NCBI GenBank assembly: GCA_003154055.1
Contig: PMCH01000327.1
Coordinates: 6,306 to 12,402 of the forward strand
Direction of reading: 5' to 3'
DNA length: 6,097 nt
DNA from: Acidobacteriaceae bacterium
Lineage (GTDB): Bacteria; Acidobacteriota; Terriglobia; Terriglobales; Acidobacteriaceae
Part shown: positions 1-5,786 of the stretch, one piece after another
How the letters are laid out: every line of letters starts with the position of its first letter
Position numbering within the stretch: position 1 is the stretch's first letter
The notes under the pieces: model-generated
What the model was told of the DNA's origin: nothing
What the model saw: the letters and a program-made list of their open reading frames with translations, nothing else
Database searches by the model: none
Position numbers and translations under genes: made by a program

Positions 1-1
1 C

Positions 2-187
2 TTCAAGGACTGGCTGACCCAGCGCTACCACGCGCCCTCGGACGACGTGAATCAACCCGTGGATCTTCCAGCCGCCGCGAAGTACGAGGAAATCGTTCGG
101 GCCTTGCTCGTCAACGTGGCCAACGACAACCACCGTCCGCAATGGAAGCAGGAAAGTTTCTTCCGCCGGTACGCCCAGGGAAACTAA
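2..187 (+). CDS. M28-family zinc aminopeptidase, C-terminal fragment (gene begins left of window)
   Basis: Frame 2 is open from the left edge to the TAA at 185-187, giving 61 residues. The fragment begins FKDWLTQRYHAPSDDV and ends SFFRRYAQGN. The YHAPSDD stretch (His codon 29-31) resembles the conserved late motif of M28 peptidases, YHTPxDD, whose His is a zinc ligand. A C-terminal helix with an NDNHRPQW-type tail, as in many secreted M28 peptidases of Acidobacteria and Bacteroidetes, follows. M28 enzymes are co-catalytic two-zinc aminopeptidases, often exported. The other metal ligands, the catalytic Glu and any signal peptide lie outside the window, so activity and export cannot be judged. 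The stop is 70 nt before the uppP start, with no clear terminator between, so co-transcription with uppP is possible. The family call rests on one motif plus the tail. Confidence 0.75.
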   Translation, partial: FKDWLTQRYHAPSDDVNQPVDLPAAAKYEEIVRALLVNVANDNHRPQWKQESFFRRYAQGN

Positions 188-246
188 TTCGGCGCAACCG
201 GGTTTTCACTTTGCTGTATTTGACCTTTGAGATACTGGTGTGCCCT

Positions 247-253
247 GGGGAGG
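247..253 (+). promoter_or_regulatory. Ribosome binding site deciding the uppP TTG start
   Basis: GGGGAGG lies 4 nt before the TTG at 258. It is the strongest Shine-Dalgarno match near this gene and falls inside the coding sequence if the GTG at 240 were used, so it favours the TTG start. Confidence 0.7.
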
Positions 254-257
254 ACAC

Positions 258-1154
258 TTGAACGAATATCTTCTGTCCGTGCTGCTTGGAATCATCGAAG
301 GCCTGACTGAATTTCTGCCCGTCAGTTCCACCGCGCACCTGCGCATCGCCGAAGAACTAATGCACGTACCGCTCTCCAGCGGCTACTGGAAGATGTACTC
401 CATCGTCATCCAGTTGGGCGCGATCCTGGTTCTGCCGATTTATTTCCGCCGCCACATCGCCAGGCTCTTCTCCACATTCCCCGAAGGCGAGAACAAGGAC
501 TGTACGGTCCTGACGCACCCGCTGAGCCTGGTGATCATCGCATTCGTTGTCACTGCGGTCCCCTCCTTTCTACTGACCAAGGTGATCGGAAAGAACCTGG
601 AGAGCCTCTATGTGATGGGCGCTGCCCTGCTCGTCGGCGGCATTGTGATGTGGGTCATCGACGCGATGAAAGCGCCGTGGGAAAAAGCCGGACCAGGAGC
701 CTCCGGTTCGCCCATCCACACCTGGAAAATGGACGACATCCACGGCGGACAGGCCATCTGGATCGGCGCCTGCCAGATCCTGTCGGCCGTCTTCCCCGGC
801 ACTTCGCGGTCCATGTCGACGATTGCCGCTGGTCAGTTGGCGGGAATGTCGCGCGCGGCAGCGCTGGAGTTCTCCTTCTTCCTCTCCATGCCAACGATGG
901 CCGTTGCCACCGTTTATACCCTGCTGAAGTCACTGTCGGGGAAGGCAGAGAACCCAATTGGCGTCGCTGACATGACATCCCACCAGTGGGTCATCCTGGC
1001 AATCGGCTTCGTCGTTTCTTTCATCGTGGCGTATGCCGCCGTCGCCTGGTTCATGAACTGGGTCCGCAAGCGCGGATTCGTGCCCTTTGCGGTGTACCGC
1101 ATTGTGGTCGGAATCGCAGTACTGGCCTGGGCAGCGGGGATGCTAGGGCACTAA
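258..1154 (+). CDS. uppP: Undecaprenyl-diphosphatase UppP (BacA family)
   Basis: UppP removes a phosphate from undecaprenyl pyrophosphate at the membrane, regenerating the lipid carrier for peptidoglycan and other wall polymers; extra copies give bacitracin resistance. The 298-residue protein is hydrophobic throughout, with about eight membrane segments. The first signature, EGLTEFLPVSSTAHL (residues 14-28), supplies E14, E18, S24 and H27, matching E. coli E17, E21, S27 and H30. The second, PGTSRSMSTI (residues 180-189), supplies R184, matching E. coli R174. Two deviations from the usual motifs are visible: STAHL for STGHL, and SRSMST for SRSGAT. A hydrophilic loop around residues 137-164 is somewhat longer than usual. 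I chose the TTG at 258 because GGGGAGG (247-253) precedes it and the family normally begins MNEYLL. A GTG at 240 would add six residues and swallow that ribosome site. Length is slightly above the usual 265-290. Confidence 0.95.
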   Translation: MNEYLLSVLLGIIEGLTEFLPVSSTAHLRIAEELMHVPLSSGYWKMYSIVIQLGAILVLPIYFRRHIARLFSTFPEGENKDCTVLTHPLSLVIIAFVVTAVPSFLLTKVIGKNLESLYVMGAALLVGGIVMWVIDAMKAPWEKAGPGASGSPIHTWKMDDIHGGQAIWIGACQILSAVFPGTSRSMSTIAAGQLAGMSRAAALEFSFFLSMPTMAVATVYTLLKSLSGKAENPIGVADMTSHQWVILAIGFVVSFIVAYAAVAWFMNWVRKRGFVPFAVYRIVVGIAVLAWAAGMLGH

Positions 1155-1175
1155 TTCCCGCCGGCACCCGCCAAA

Positions 1176-1204
1176 ATGACAACCGCGTTCGGCCGGGTTA
1201 CAAT
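1176..1204 (+). promoter_or_regulatory. Sigma70-like promoter of the toxin-antitoxin operon
   Basis: ATGACA (1176-1181, 5 of 6 to TTGACA) and TACAAT (1199-1204, 5 of 6 to TATAAT) are separated by exactly 17 nt. Transcription would begin near 1211, about 24 nt before the antitoxin ATG. The spacer has an imperfect inverted repeat with AACC and GGTT ends (1181-1199). It is a plausible operator for autorepression by the antitoxin, since many type II antitoxins bind their own promoter, but that is inference. Confidence 0.6.
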
Positions 1205-1234
1205 CTGCGTTAGTTGTGGCGGTGCAGATCGATC

Positions 1235-1477
1235 ATGAGCATTACGATTCATCCCGAACTTGAAAGCAGGCTGCGAGCCCGCGCCGAAGCGGAGGGCCTT
1301 ACCGTCGAGTCCTACCTTGAGCGTCTCGTCCGCTCGGAACAAGAGGCGGAGGACGAACTGCAATCGCTTGCTTTGGAAGGACTCAAGTCCGGCCAACCCT
1401 CTGAAGTCGGTCCGGGCTACTGGGAAGCGAAACATCGTGGGCTCGAAGAACGCCTGCATAGCTCAAACCGGCAGTGA
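1235..1477 (+). CDS. Antitoxin of a type II toxin-antitoxin pair, ribbon-helix-helix (ParD-like)
   Basis: This 80-residue charged protein is the probable antidote of the downstream ParE/RelE toxin. Residues 1-35 (MSITIHPELESRLRARAEAE then GLTVESYLERLVRSE) have the strand-helix-turn-helix pattern of a ribbon-helix-helix DNA-binding domain: a short beta strand, a helix rich in Arg and Glu, a Gly-Leu-Thr/Ser-Val turn, and a second helix. The C-terminal half (about residues 36-80) is acidic then mixed, with a GLKSGQPSEVGPGYWEAK stretch typical of the toxin-wrapping tail. I chose the ATG at 1235; the in-frame TTG at 1214 would add seven residues unlike the family and lies almost at the predicted transcription start. 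The Shine-Dalgarno is weak. The TGA overlaps the toxin GTG by 4 nt, so the two are translationally coupled. It probably represses its own promoter, alone or with the toxin. Confidence 0.75.
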   Translation: MSITIHPELESRLRARAEAEGLTVESYLERLVRSEQEAEDELQSLALEGLKSGQPSEVGPGYWEAKHRGLEERLHSSNRQ

Positions 1478-1797
1478 AATCTCGTTATGTTCTTCGTCCG
1501 AAGGCCGATCAGGATCTGGACCAACACGCCTACTTTCTCGCAAAGGAAGCGAGTCCTGAAGTCGGACATCGGTTTCTCGTCGCTGCCCATGAAACCTTCA
1601 CCTTGCTGGCGACCCAACCCGGAATGGGCTGGCCGTTTCGGCTCAAGCCTCCTGAACTGGAATCTTTGTGCGTTTTTCGGATTTCAGGTTTCGAAAAAAT
1701 GCTGGTGCTCTATCTCCCGATTCCATCCGGGGTAGAGATTGTCCGAGTAGTCCATGGTTCCCGGAATCTTCTCGCCTTCTGCGAAGCGAGCGGCTAG
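1474..1797 (+). CDS. ParE/RelE-superfamily toxin
   Basis: The 107-residue product has the layout of a ParE/RelE toxin. It opens with a strand (SRYVLRPKA), followed by a first helix (ADQDLDQHAYFLAKE, about residues 11-25). A second helix follows (SPEVGHRFLVAAHETFTLLA, about 27-46), then the QPGMGWPFR turn (48-56). The C-terminal sheet reads LCVFRISGFEKMLVLYLP and EIVRVVHGSRNLLAF (65-102). The VVHGSRNL ending is the usual RVLHGARDL motif of the ParE branch, so gyrase poisoning is somewhat more likely than ribosome-dependent mRNA cleavage; sequence alone does not settle this. It starts at GTG 1474, overlapping the antitoxin stop as GTGA, with no independent ribosome site. The frame is intact and the key blocks are present, so the toxin looks functional. 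As a self-contained cassette between uppP and ftsK it is probably an accessory acquisition. Confidence 0.85.
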   Translation: MKSRYVLRPKADQDLDQHAYFLAKEASPEVGHRFLVAAHETFTLLATQPGMGWPFRLKPPELESLCVFRISGFEKMLVLYLPIPSGVEIVRVVHGSRNLLAFCEASG

Positions 1798-1809
1798 TAG
1801 CTACTTCGC
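1781..1809 (+). terminator. Possible hairpin terminator after the toxin gene
   Basis: GCGAAG (1781-1786) pairs with CTTCGC (1804-1809), and AGC (1789-1791) with GCT (1800-1802), around an 8-nt loop. The structure straddles the toxin stop codon. A pyrimidine-rich stretch follows (CCTTTTCCCTC near 1819-1829) but there is no clean U-run, so intrinsic termination is only tentative. A smaller competing hairpin, CTTC-tgc-GAAG, sits at 1776-1786. Confidence 0.3.
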
Positions 1810-1830
1810 CACCCTGTACCTTTTCCCTCA

Positions 1831-1859
1831 TTGTCGCGACCCTCGCTTCTTGTCATAAT
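1831..1859 (+). promoter_or_regulatory. Candidate sigma70-like promoter of ftsK
   Basis: TTGTCG (1831-1836, 4 of 6 to consensus) and CATAAT (1854-1859, 5 of 6) are 17 nt apart. Initiation near 1866 would give a leader of about 70 nt before the ftsK ATG. It lies in the gap after the toxin stop, so ftsK would not depend on the toxin-antitoxin promoter. Confidence 0.45.
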
Positions 1860-1934
1860 CATCTGGCTCTGGCCTCTTAACGGCGCTCCTGGTGAGGTGT
1901 CTGCATCTCATTCAGGGAGATACCGTCTAAGCCA

Positions 1935-4298
1935 ATGAAATTCTTTTCGACGATTTTTGAGCCCACCAGGAGCCGCCGACTCAATGAGTTGGTCGGATTC
2001 CTGTTGTGTGTCTCCGCGCTCCTCCTTTTCCTCGCGCTCGCTTCGTACTCGCCGCTCGATCCTTCGCTGAACAGCGCCTCGGTGCTGACCGGATCGCACG
2101 CGGCCCGCAACTGGATTGGTATTGTCGGTGCCTATCTTTCCGATCTGGTCCTGCAATTCTGGGGTGTCGGCGCGTTTCTGCTGCCGCTCTTTCTGGGGAT
2201 GCTCGGCGTGCGCTGGTTCCGCTCGCGGTCGGTACAGGCCCCGATTGCAAAAACGCTCGGTGGCACGTGGCTGCTGATGTTCGTGCCCGCCCTGCTCGCC
2301 ATTCTGCCTGGACACCTGCGCTGGTGGGGCGCGATCCCCATCGAAGGCCTGCTCGGCCGCATTATTGGCGATGCCCTCATTCATTTCTTCAACCTGGCCG
2401 GCGCGTATATCGTCTGCACCTCAGTTCTTGCGGTTGCGTTGTATTTGACGACTGCCTTTTCCTTCTCGGCAATCGAGGTCTGGGCTCCGACCCGCTTTGC
2501 GTTTGTGGTGGCACTGCTGGAACGCTGGAAGGACTGGAAGGAAGAGCGCCAGCGGCGGCGCCAGCAAAAGGAACTCGATCAGCGACGCGCCCAGAAACCC
2601 ACCGTCACCACCCAACTGGTGCCAGCGCGGGCTGTTCGCGAAGAACCTGAGCCCTATCGAGCCCAACCGAACACTGCCCCGCGCACCGGCATTGAGCGAA
2701 TGATCGAAGAGGACGAAGTTCCTCCGATGCCGCCGCCTGAGGAATTCGTCGAAGAGCCTGCTGTCACCGAGCGCGCCGACACCCAGCAAAGGCCGAAGAC
2801 AACCCTGCCCAAGATCGCCGGCAGTTACAAGCTGCCGCCCTCGAGCCTGCTGCATCGTCCAGACGAGGCGCAGGCCGTCCATGAAGAAGAACTCAAGATC
2901 CTCGCCCAGGTTCTGACGGAGAAATACTCCGAGTTCGACGTCCACGGGCAAGTCACCCAGATTAACCCGGGTCCGGTCGTCACTACCTTCGAGTACAAGC
3001 CGGAAGCCGGCATCAAGTACAGCCGCATCACCGGACTCACCGACGACCTCTGCCTGGCGCTGCGCGCGGAAAGCATTCTCATCGAGCGCATGCCGGGGAA
3101 GAGCACCGTCGGTATCCAGGTGCCGAACCGCGAGCGCGAGATCATCTGGCTGCGCGAGAACATCGAGTCGCAGGAATTTCTGGGCTCGAAATCGAAGCTC
3201 ACGCTCGGTATGGGCAAGGACATCAACGGCCGCCTCGCGGTTGCCGATCTGGCCGGTATGCCCCATCTGCTGATCGCAGGCTCGACCGGCACCGGCAAGA
3301 GCGTGGCCATCAACGCCTTCATCATGTCCATTCTGTATAAGGCGACGCCCGACCAGGTGCGGCTGGTACTGGTGGACCCGAAGCGCCTGGAACTTGGCAA
3401 TTACGAAGGCGTGCCCCACCTCTATACGCCAATCATTACGGAGCCGAAGCTGGCGGCTAACGCGCTGCGTAACGCGGTCCGCGAAATGGAACGCCGGCTG
3501 AAGTTGCTGGCGGCCAGAGGCGTGCGCAACATCGACAGTTACAACCGCCTTTTCGACGACACGCCCAGCCTGTTTGGCGATCAAACTGGCGAAGAGGGCC
3601 CGATCCCGTACATCGTCATCGTCATCGATGAGTTGGCCGACCTGATGATGCTGGACGGCCACAACGTGGAAGAATCGATCACCCGCCTGGCACAGATGGC
3701 GCGAGCGGTCGGCATCCATCTAATACTCGCTACGCAGCGGCCATCGGTGGACGTCATCACCGGCCTGATTAAAGCCAACTTCCCGGCTCGCGTGTCGTTC
3801 CGCGTCGCGACCAAGGTGGACTCGCGCACCATCCTCGATGCGAACGGCGCCGAATCGCTGCTCGGGCGCGGCGACATGCTCTATCTGCCTTCCGGTTCCG
3901 CGCGCGTGCACCGCCTGCATGCTCCGCTCGTCACCGAGAAGGAAATCGCCGCTGTCGTTGAGTTCTGGAAGGCGCAGGGCATGGCGCAGTACCAGGAGAA
4001 ATTCCTGGAGCCGCCCAAGGAAGATCGCGAGATGGGTGCTGCCGGAGAAGAGGGCAGCGAACTCAGCGCAGACGACAACGATCCTCTGTTCAACGACGCC
4101 GTCCGTCTGGTGATCGAGTTCGGCAAGGCCTCCACTTCCCTGCTGCAACGCCGCCTGCGAATTGGCTACGGCCGCGCCGCGCATCTCATCGACCTGATGG
4201 AACGCGACGGCATCGTCGGCGCCGCCGACGGGCCGAAGCCACGCGAAGTGCTCAAACGCCCCGATTGGATCTCGGAAGTCGAAGAGTCCATGCGGTAG
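1935..4298 (+). CDS. ftsK: DNA translocase FtsK/SpoIIIE
   Basis: FtsK sits at the division septum and pumps chromosomal DNA using ATP, directing it by polar KOPS motifs and, where XerCD/dif exists, activating dimer resolution. The 787-residue protein is complete. Residues 15-175 form the four-helix FtsK_4TM membrane domain, opening RRLNELVGFLL, with segments near 19-38, 72-92, 108-126 and 150-172. A short charged and proline-rich linker spans about 200-290. The alpha domain starts after YKLPPSSLL (298-306). Walker A is GSTGTGKS (449-456, K455); Walker B ends at D565-E566 in IVIVIDELADLMM; the TQRPSVDVITG block starts at T600. A winged-helix gamma domain follows from D716 to the end (NDAVRLVIEFGKASTS, then LLQRRLRIGYGRAAHLIDLM), the part that reads KOPS. 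Length is like SpoIIIE, much shorter than E. coli FtsK because of the short linker. The ribosome site is poor: AGGGAG (1914-1919) lies about 15 nt before the ATG. Confidence 0.97.
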   Translation: MKFFSTIFEPTRSRRLNELVGFLLCVSALLLFLALASYSPLDPSLNSASVLTGSHAARNWIGIVGAYLSDLVLQFWGVGAFLLPLFLGMLGVRWFRSRSVQAPIAKTLGGTWLLMFVPALLAILPGHLRWWGAIPIEGLLGRIIGDALIHFFNLAGAYIVCTSVLAVALYLTTAFSFSAIEVWAPTRFAFVVALLERWKDWKEERQRRRQQKELDQRRAQKPTVTTQLVPARAVREEPEPYRAQPNTAPRTGIERMIEEDEVPPMPPPEEFVEEPAVTERADTQQRPKTTLPKIAGSYKLPPSSLLHRPDEAQAVHEEELKILAQVLTEKYSEFDVHGQVTQINPGPVVTTFEYKPEAGIKYSRITGLTDDLCLALRAESILIERMPGKSTVGIQVPNREREIIWLRENIESQEFLGSKSKLTLGMGKDINGRLAVADLAGMPHLLIAGSTGTGKSVAINAFIMSILYKATPDQVRLVLVDPKRLELGNYEGVPHLYTPIITEPKLAANALRNAVREMERRLKLLAARGVRNIDSYNRLFDDTPSLFGDQTGEEGPIPYIVIVIDELADLMMLDGHNVEESITRLAQMARAVGIHLILATQRPSVDVITGLIKANFPARVSFRVATKVDSRTILDANGAESLLGRGDMLYLPSGSARVHRLHAPLVTEKEIAAVVEFWKAQGMAQYQEKFLEPPKEDREMGAAGEEGSELSADDNDPLFNDAVRLVIEFGKASTSLLQRRLRIGYGRAAHLIDLMERDGIVGAADGPKPREVLKRPDWISEVEESMR

Positions 4299-4312
4299 TG
4301 ACAAACCTACTC

Positions 4313-4387
4313 ACCACAGAGTCACAGAGACACGGAGAAAAACCTAGTCTTCTGATCACCCTGGGATTTTCTCTGCGACTGTGTGGT
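4313..4387. repeat. CACAGAG-type imperfect inverted repeat (REP/MITE-like intergenic element)
   Basis: The left arm has three tandem 8-mers, CACAGAGT, CACAGAGA and CACGGAGA (4315-4338), followed by AAAA. The right arm carries two degenerate units on the opposite strand: TCTCTGCG and ACTGTGTG (4370-4385). The arms close into a hairpin, ACCACA-type ends outside and GAGAAAAACCTAG (4335-4347) against CTGGGATTTTCTC (4361-4373) inside, with one mismatch, one G-U pair and a 13-nt loop. The left arm is one 8-mer longer than the right. I recognise this motif as a frequent intergenic repeat in Acidobacteriota and several other environmental phyla, often mis-translated as TTESQRHGE-like peptides; this recollection could not be checked here. 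It may act as a terminator or mRNA stabiliser between ftsK and yjbQ. Nothing in it looks coding. Confidence 0.7.
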
Positions 4388-4400
4388 AAATCTGGTATCC

Positions 4401-4814
4401 ATGAAGTTCCACACCGAATACCTGACCCTGCACACCAAGAGTCGTCACGCTTACGTACACCTGACGCCGCAGGTGGAAACGATCCTGAAGAAGTCTGGCA
4501 TTAAGGACGGCATGATCCTGGTTTCCGCCATGCACATCACCGCCGGGGTCTACGTAAACGATAACGAGAGCGGCCTGATCGAAGACATTGAGCAGTGGCT
4601 GGAAAAACTCGCGCCCGCCAATCCGAACTACCAGCATCACCAGACCGGAGAAGACAATGGCGACGCCCATTTGAAGTCGATGATCGTCCACCACCAGGTC
4701 ATCGTGCCGGTCACCAGCGGGAAGCTTGACTTCGGTCCCTGGCAGCGCATCTTCTACGCTGAATTCGACGGCCAGCGGGACAAGCGTGTGATTGTGAAAG
4801 TCATGGGCGAATGA
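4401..4814 (+). CDS. yjbQ: YjbQ/UPF0047 family protein (secondary thiamine-phosphate synthase type)
   Basis: A cytoplasmic 137-residue single-domain protein of the YjbQ family. The E. coli member has weak thiamine-phosphate synthase activity, but the true physiological role of the family is unsettled. Signature blocks are present: an N-terminal MKFHTEYLTL strand, then TPQVETILKKSGIKDGMILV (22-41), MHITAGVYVNDNESGL (44-59), the WLEKLAP helix (66-72), YQHHQTGEDNGDAHLKS (77-93) with its conserved His and acidic residues, and VPVTSGKLDFGPWQRI (102-117) before the C-terminal strand. Length matches the usual 130-140. The ATG at 4401 gives the canonical N-terminus; a GTG at 4383 lies inside the repeat and would add six unrelated residues. 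The repeat ends only 13 nt before the ATG, and no convincing Shine-Dalgarno is visible. No thiamine genes or THI-box riboswitch are seen nearby, so context does not support a thiamine role. Confidence 0.93.
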   Translation: MKFHTEYLTLHTKSRHAYVHLTPQVETILKKSGIKDGMILVSAMHITAGVYVNDNESGLIEDIEQWLEKLAPANPNYQHHQTGEDNGDAHLKSMIVHHQVIVPVTSGKLDFGPWQRIFYAEFDGQRDKRVIVKVMGE

Positions 4815-4843
4815 CACCAGGCTGGCCGGAGTTGAACTTGCTC

Positions 4844-4859
4844 CGGCGGCGTGTCGCCG
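4844..4859 (+). terminator. GC-rich hairpin after yjbQ, weak terminator candidate
   Basis: CGGCGG (4844-4849) pairs with TCGCCG (4854-4859), including one G-U pair, around the loop CGTG. It starts 30 nt after the yjbQ stop. The following bases, TCTCTCCC, are only pyrimidine-rich, so intrinsic termination is uncertain. Confidence 0.3.
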
Positions 4860-4881
4860 TCTCTCCCAGTCGAGAAAAATG

Positions 4882-4911
4882 GGCTCCGGCGAGCAAAAAA
4901 CGCTCCGAGCC
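4882..4911. other. Two-tier hairpin just upstream of the DUF4337 gene
   Basis: GGCTC (4882-4886) pairs with GAGCC (4907-4911), and inside it GAGC (4891-4894) pairs with GCTC (4902-4905) around the loop AAAAAAC. A bulge of four bases on one side and one base on the other separates the stems. It ends 16 nt before the next ATG, so it could be a leader structure near the ribosome entry region or a terminator for the upstream gene on either strand. No function is assigned. Confidence 0.3.
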
Positions 4912-4927
4912 ATTATGATGGAACGCC

Positions 4928-5470
4928 ATGTCGGAAGAACTGCAAGAGTTGCAAGAGCACGCGGAACATGCCCGGCACAATCCCAGCCTCGCTCCGGTCA
5001 GCCTCACCATGGCGGTACTGGCGGTGCTAGTCGCAACGGTTTCGTTACTTGGACACCGTACCAGCACCGAAGAGGTCATTCTTCAAAACAAGGTGACCGA
5101 TCAGTGGGGGTATTACCAGGCCAAGAACATCCGCCGACACAGCGACGAACAGTTCGCCGACCTGGCGGCCGTTATTGCCACTAAGGACGCGGAGGCTACG
5201 GCCAAGCTTGGTGAAAAGTACAAGGCGGAAGCCGAGCGTTATCGCGATGAGCAAAAAGAGCTCGACGCCAAGGCTCGTGAACTGGAGCAGGAAGCCGACC
5301 TCGCCCACCGCAAGACTGACCGTTTCGATCTGGGCGAAGTCTTCCTTGAGATCGCGCTGGTAGTTACCTCGATTACCCTGCTTTCAGGACGGCGGCTTTT
5401 CTGGTATTTCGGGCTGCTGATGGGGACGGCGGGCGTTCTGGCAGCTGCCTCGGCGCTGATGATCCACTAG
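4928..5470 (+). CDS. DUF4337-type membrane protein, function unknown
   Basis: The 180-residue protein has a short acidic, His-rich N-terminus (MSEELQELQEHAEHARHNPS), then a membrane segment at about 24-42. After that comes a region with TDQWGYYQAKNIRRH (57-71), whose W-x-x-YQAK core is typical of DUF4337 proteins. A charged, Ala/Glu/Lys-rich stretch at about 84-130 (KDAEATAKLGEKYKAEAERY onward) is probably a coiled coil. Two further membrane segments follow at about 135-153 and 157-178, and the protein ends SALMIH. The predicted form is therefore three membrane helices with a coiled-coil domain between the first and the hairpin pair. The family has no established biochemical role. The ATG at 4928 has only a weak purine stretch before it (ATGATGGAA, 4915-4923). 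It lies 113 nt after yjbQ, behind two hairpins, so it is probably expressed separately. Confidence 0.8.
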   Translation: MSEELQELQEHAEHARHNPSLAPVSLTMAVLAVLVATVSLLGHRTSTEEVILQNKVTDQWGYYQAKNIRRHSDEQFADLAAVIATKDAEATAKLGEKYKAEAERYRDEQKELDAKARELEQEADLAHRKTDRFDLGEVFLEIALVVTSITLLSGRRLFWYFGLLMGTAGVLAAASALMIH

Positions 5471-5598
5471 AGCCGGGCAGAGCTGACCTCCCTATCGAAC
5501 CCCGTCCAACAGCGGAATCCTACCGCGCAAGTCCATTCTTTCCCGTCGCAGACGTGTGTTCCGTAACCTTCCCTGCCCCCACCCAGGTCACGCTCTTA

Positions 5599-5614
5599 TG
5601 TGACTGAAATCACA
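5599..5614. promoter_or_regulatory. Crp/Fnr-family operator (perfect TGTGA-N6-TCACA)
   Basis: TGTGA CTGAAA TCACA matches the Crp consensus in both half-sites with the standard six-base spacer. It is centred about 180 nt before the cytochrome ATG and about 136 nt after the DUF4337 stop, so the cytochrome transcript is its natural target. The regulator is inferred to be a Crp/Fnr-family protein; the bacterial partner and effector (cAMP or otherwise) cannot be told from the site. Confidence 0.6.
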
Positions 5615-5772
5615 GCGGTAATTCGCCATACCGATGAAACTTACAACAGCGCAGAAGCCAAATGCAGAGATTCGCTACAGACCGGATTCGGGAGGTCGAG
5701 GTGGTGGCGAAATTCGCAACATATTGCCCATCTAGTTACTGCCTCTTTCTGCGCGCTGTTAAACCAATTTTC

Positions 5773-5779
5773 GAGAGGA
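5773..5779 (+). promoter_or_regulatory. Ribosome binding site of the cytochrome c gene
   Basis: GAGAGGA ends 7 nt before the ATG at 5787. This is the best-placed Shine-Dalgarno in the window, and it fixes the start of a gene whose stop lies outside. Confidence 0.75.
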
Positions 5780-5786
5780 CGCAATC

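Larger units (their letters stand above)
5471..5786. other. Non-coding upstream region of the cytochrome gene
   Basis: About 316 nt lie between the DUF4337 stop and the cytochrome start. I see no gene here with family resemblance or a credible start, and no tRNA-like or CRISPR structure. Its recognisable contents are the Crp-type palindrome at 5599-5614 and the ribosome site at 5773-5779. An inverted pair GTCAC (5587-5591) and GTGAC (5600-5604) overlaps the Crp site. No confident -35/-10 pair could be chosen. Confidence 0.6.

Noticed and set aside
203..236. Possible uppP promoter (TTTTCA or TTGCTG with GATACT)
   Set aside because: The spacers are 22 or 14 nt, outside the usual range, so no promoter is called here.
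240..257. GTG start giving a six-residue longer UppP
   Set aside because: The extension MPWGGH is not family-like and it would bury the GGGGAGG ribosome site that serves the TTG at 258.
1214..1234. TTG start giving a longer antitoxin
   Set aside because: It falls at the predicted transcription start, and the added residues do not fit the ribbon-helix-helix beta strand, which begins at the ATG.
2421..3719. Long open frame (432 codons) on the minus strand within ftsK
   Set aside because: It lies antisense to the well-conserved FtsK linker and motor, has no recognisable domain, and long antisense frames are expected opposite GC-rich coding DNA.
4265..4504. Open frame containing TTESQRHGE
   Set aside because: The peptide is a translation of the CACAGAG repeat, spanning the end of ftsK and the start of yjbQ in a wrong frame; such products are typical false genes.
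4934..4965. Short direct repeat GCAAGAGTTGCAAGAG at the start of the DUF4337 gene
   Set aside because: It encodes an LQELQE helix within a conserved coding start and is explained by protein sequence.
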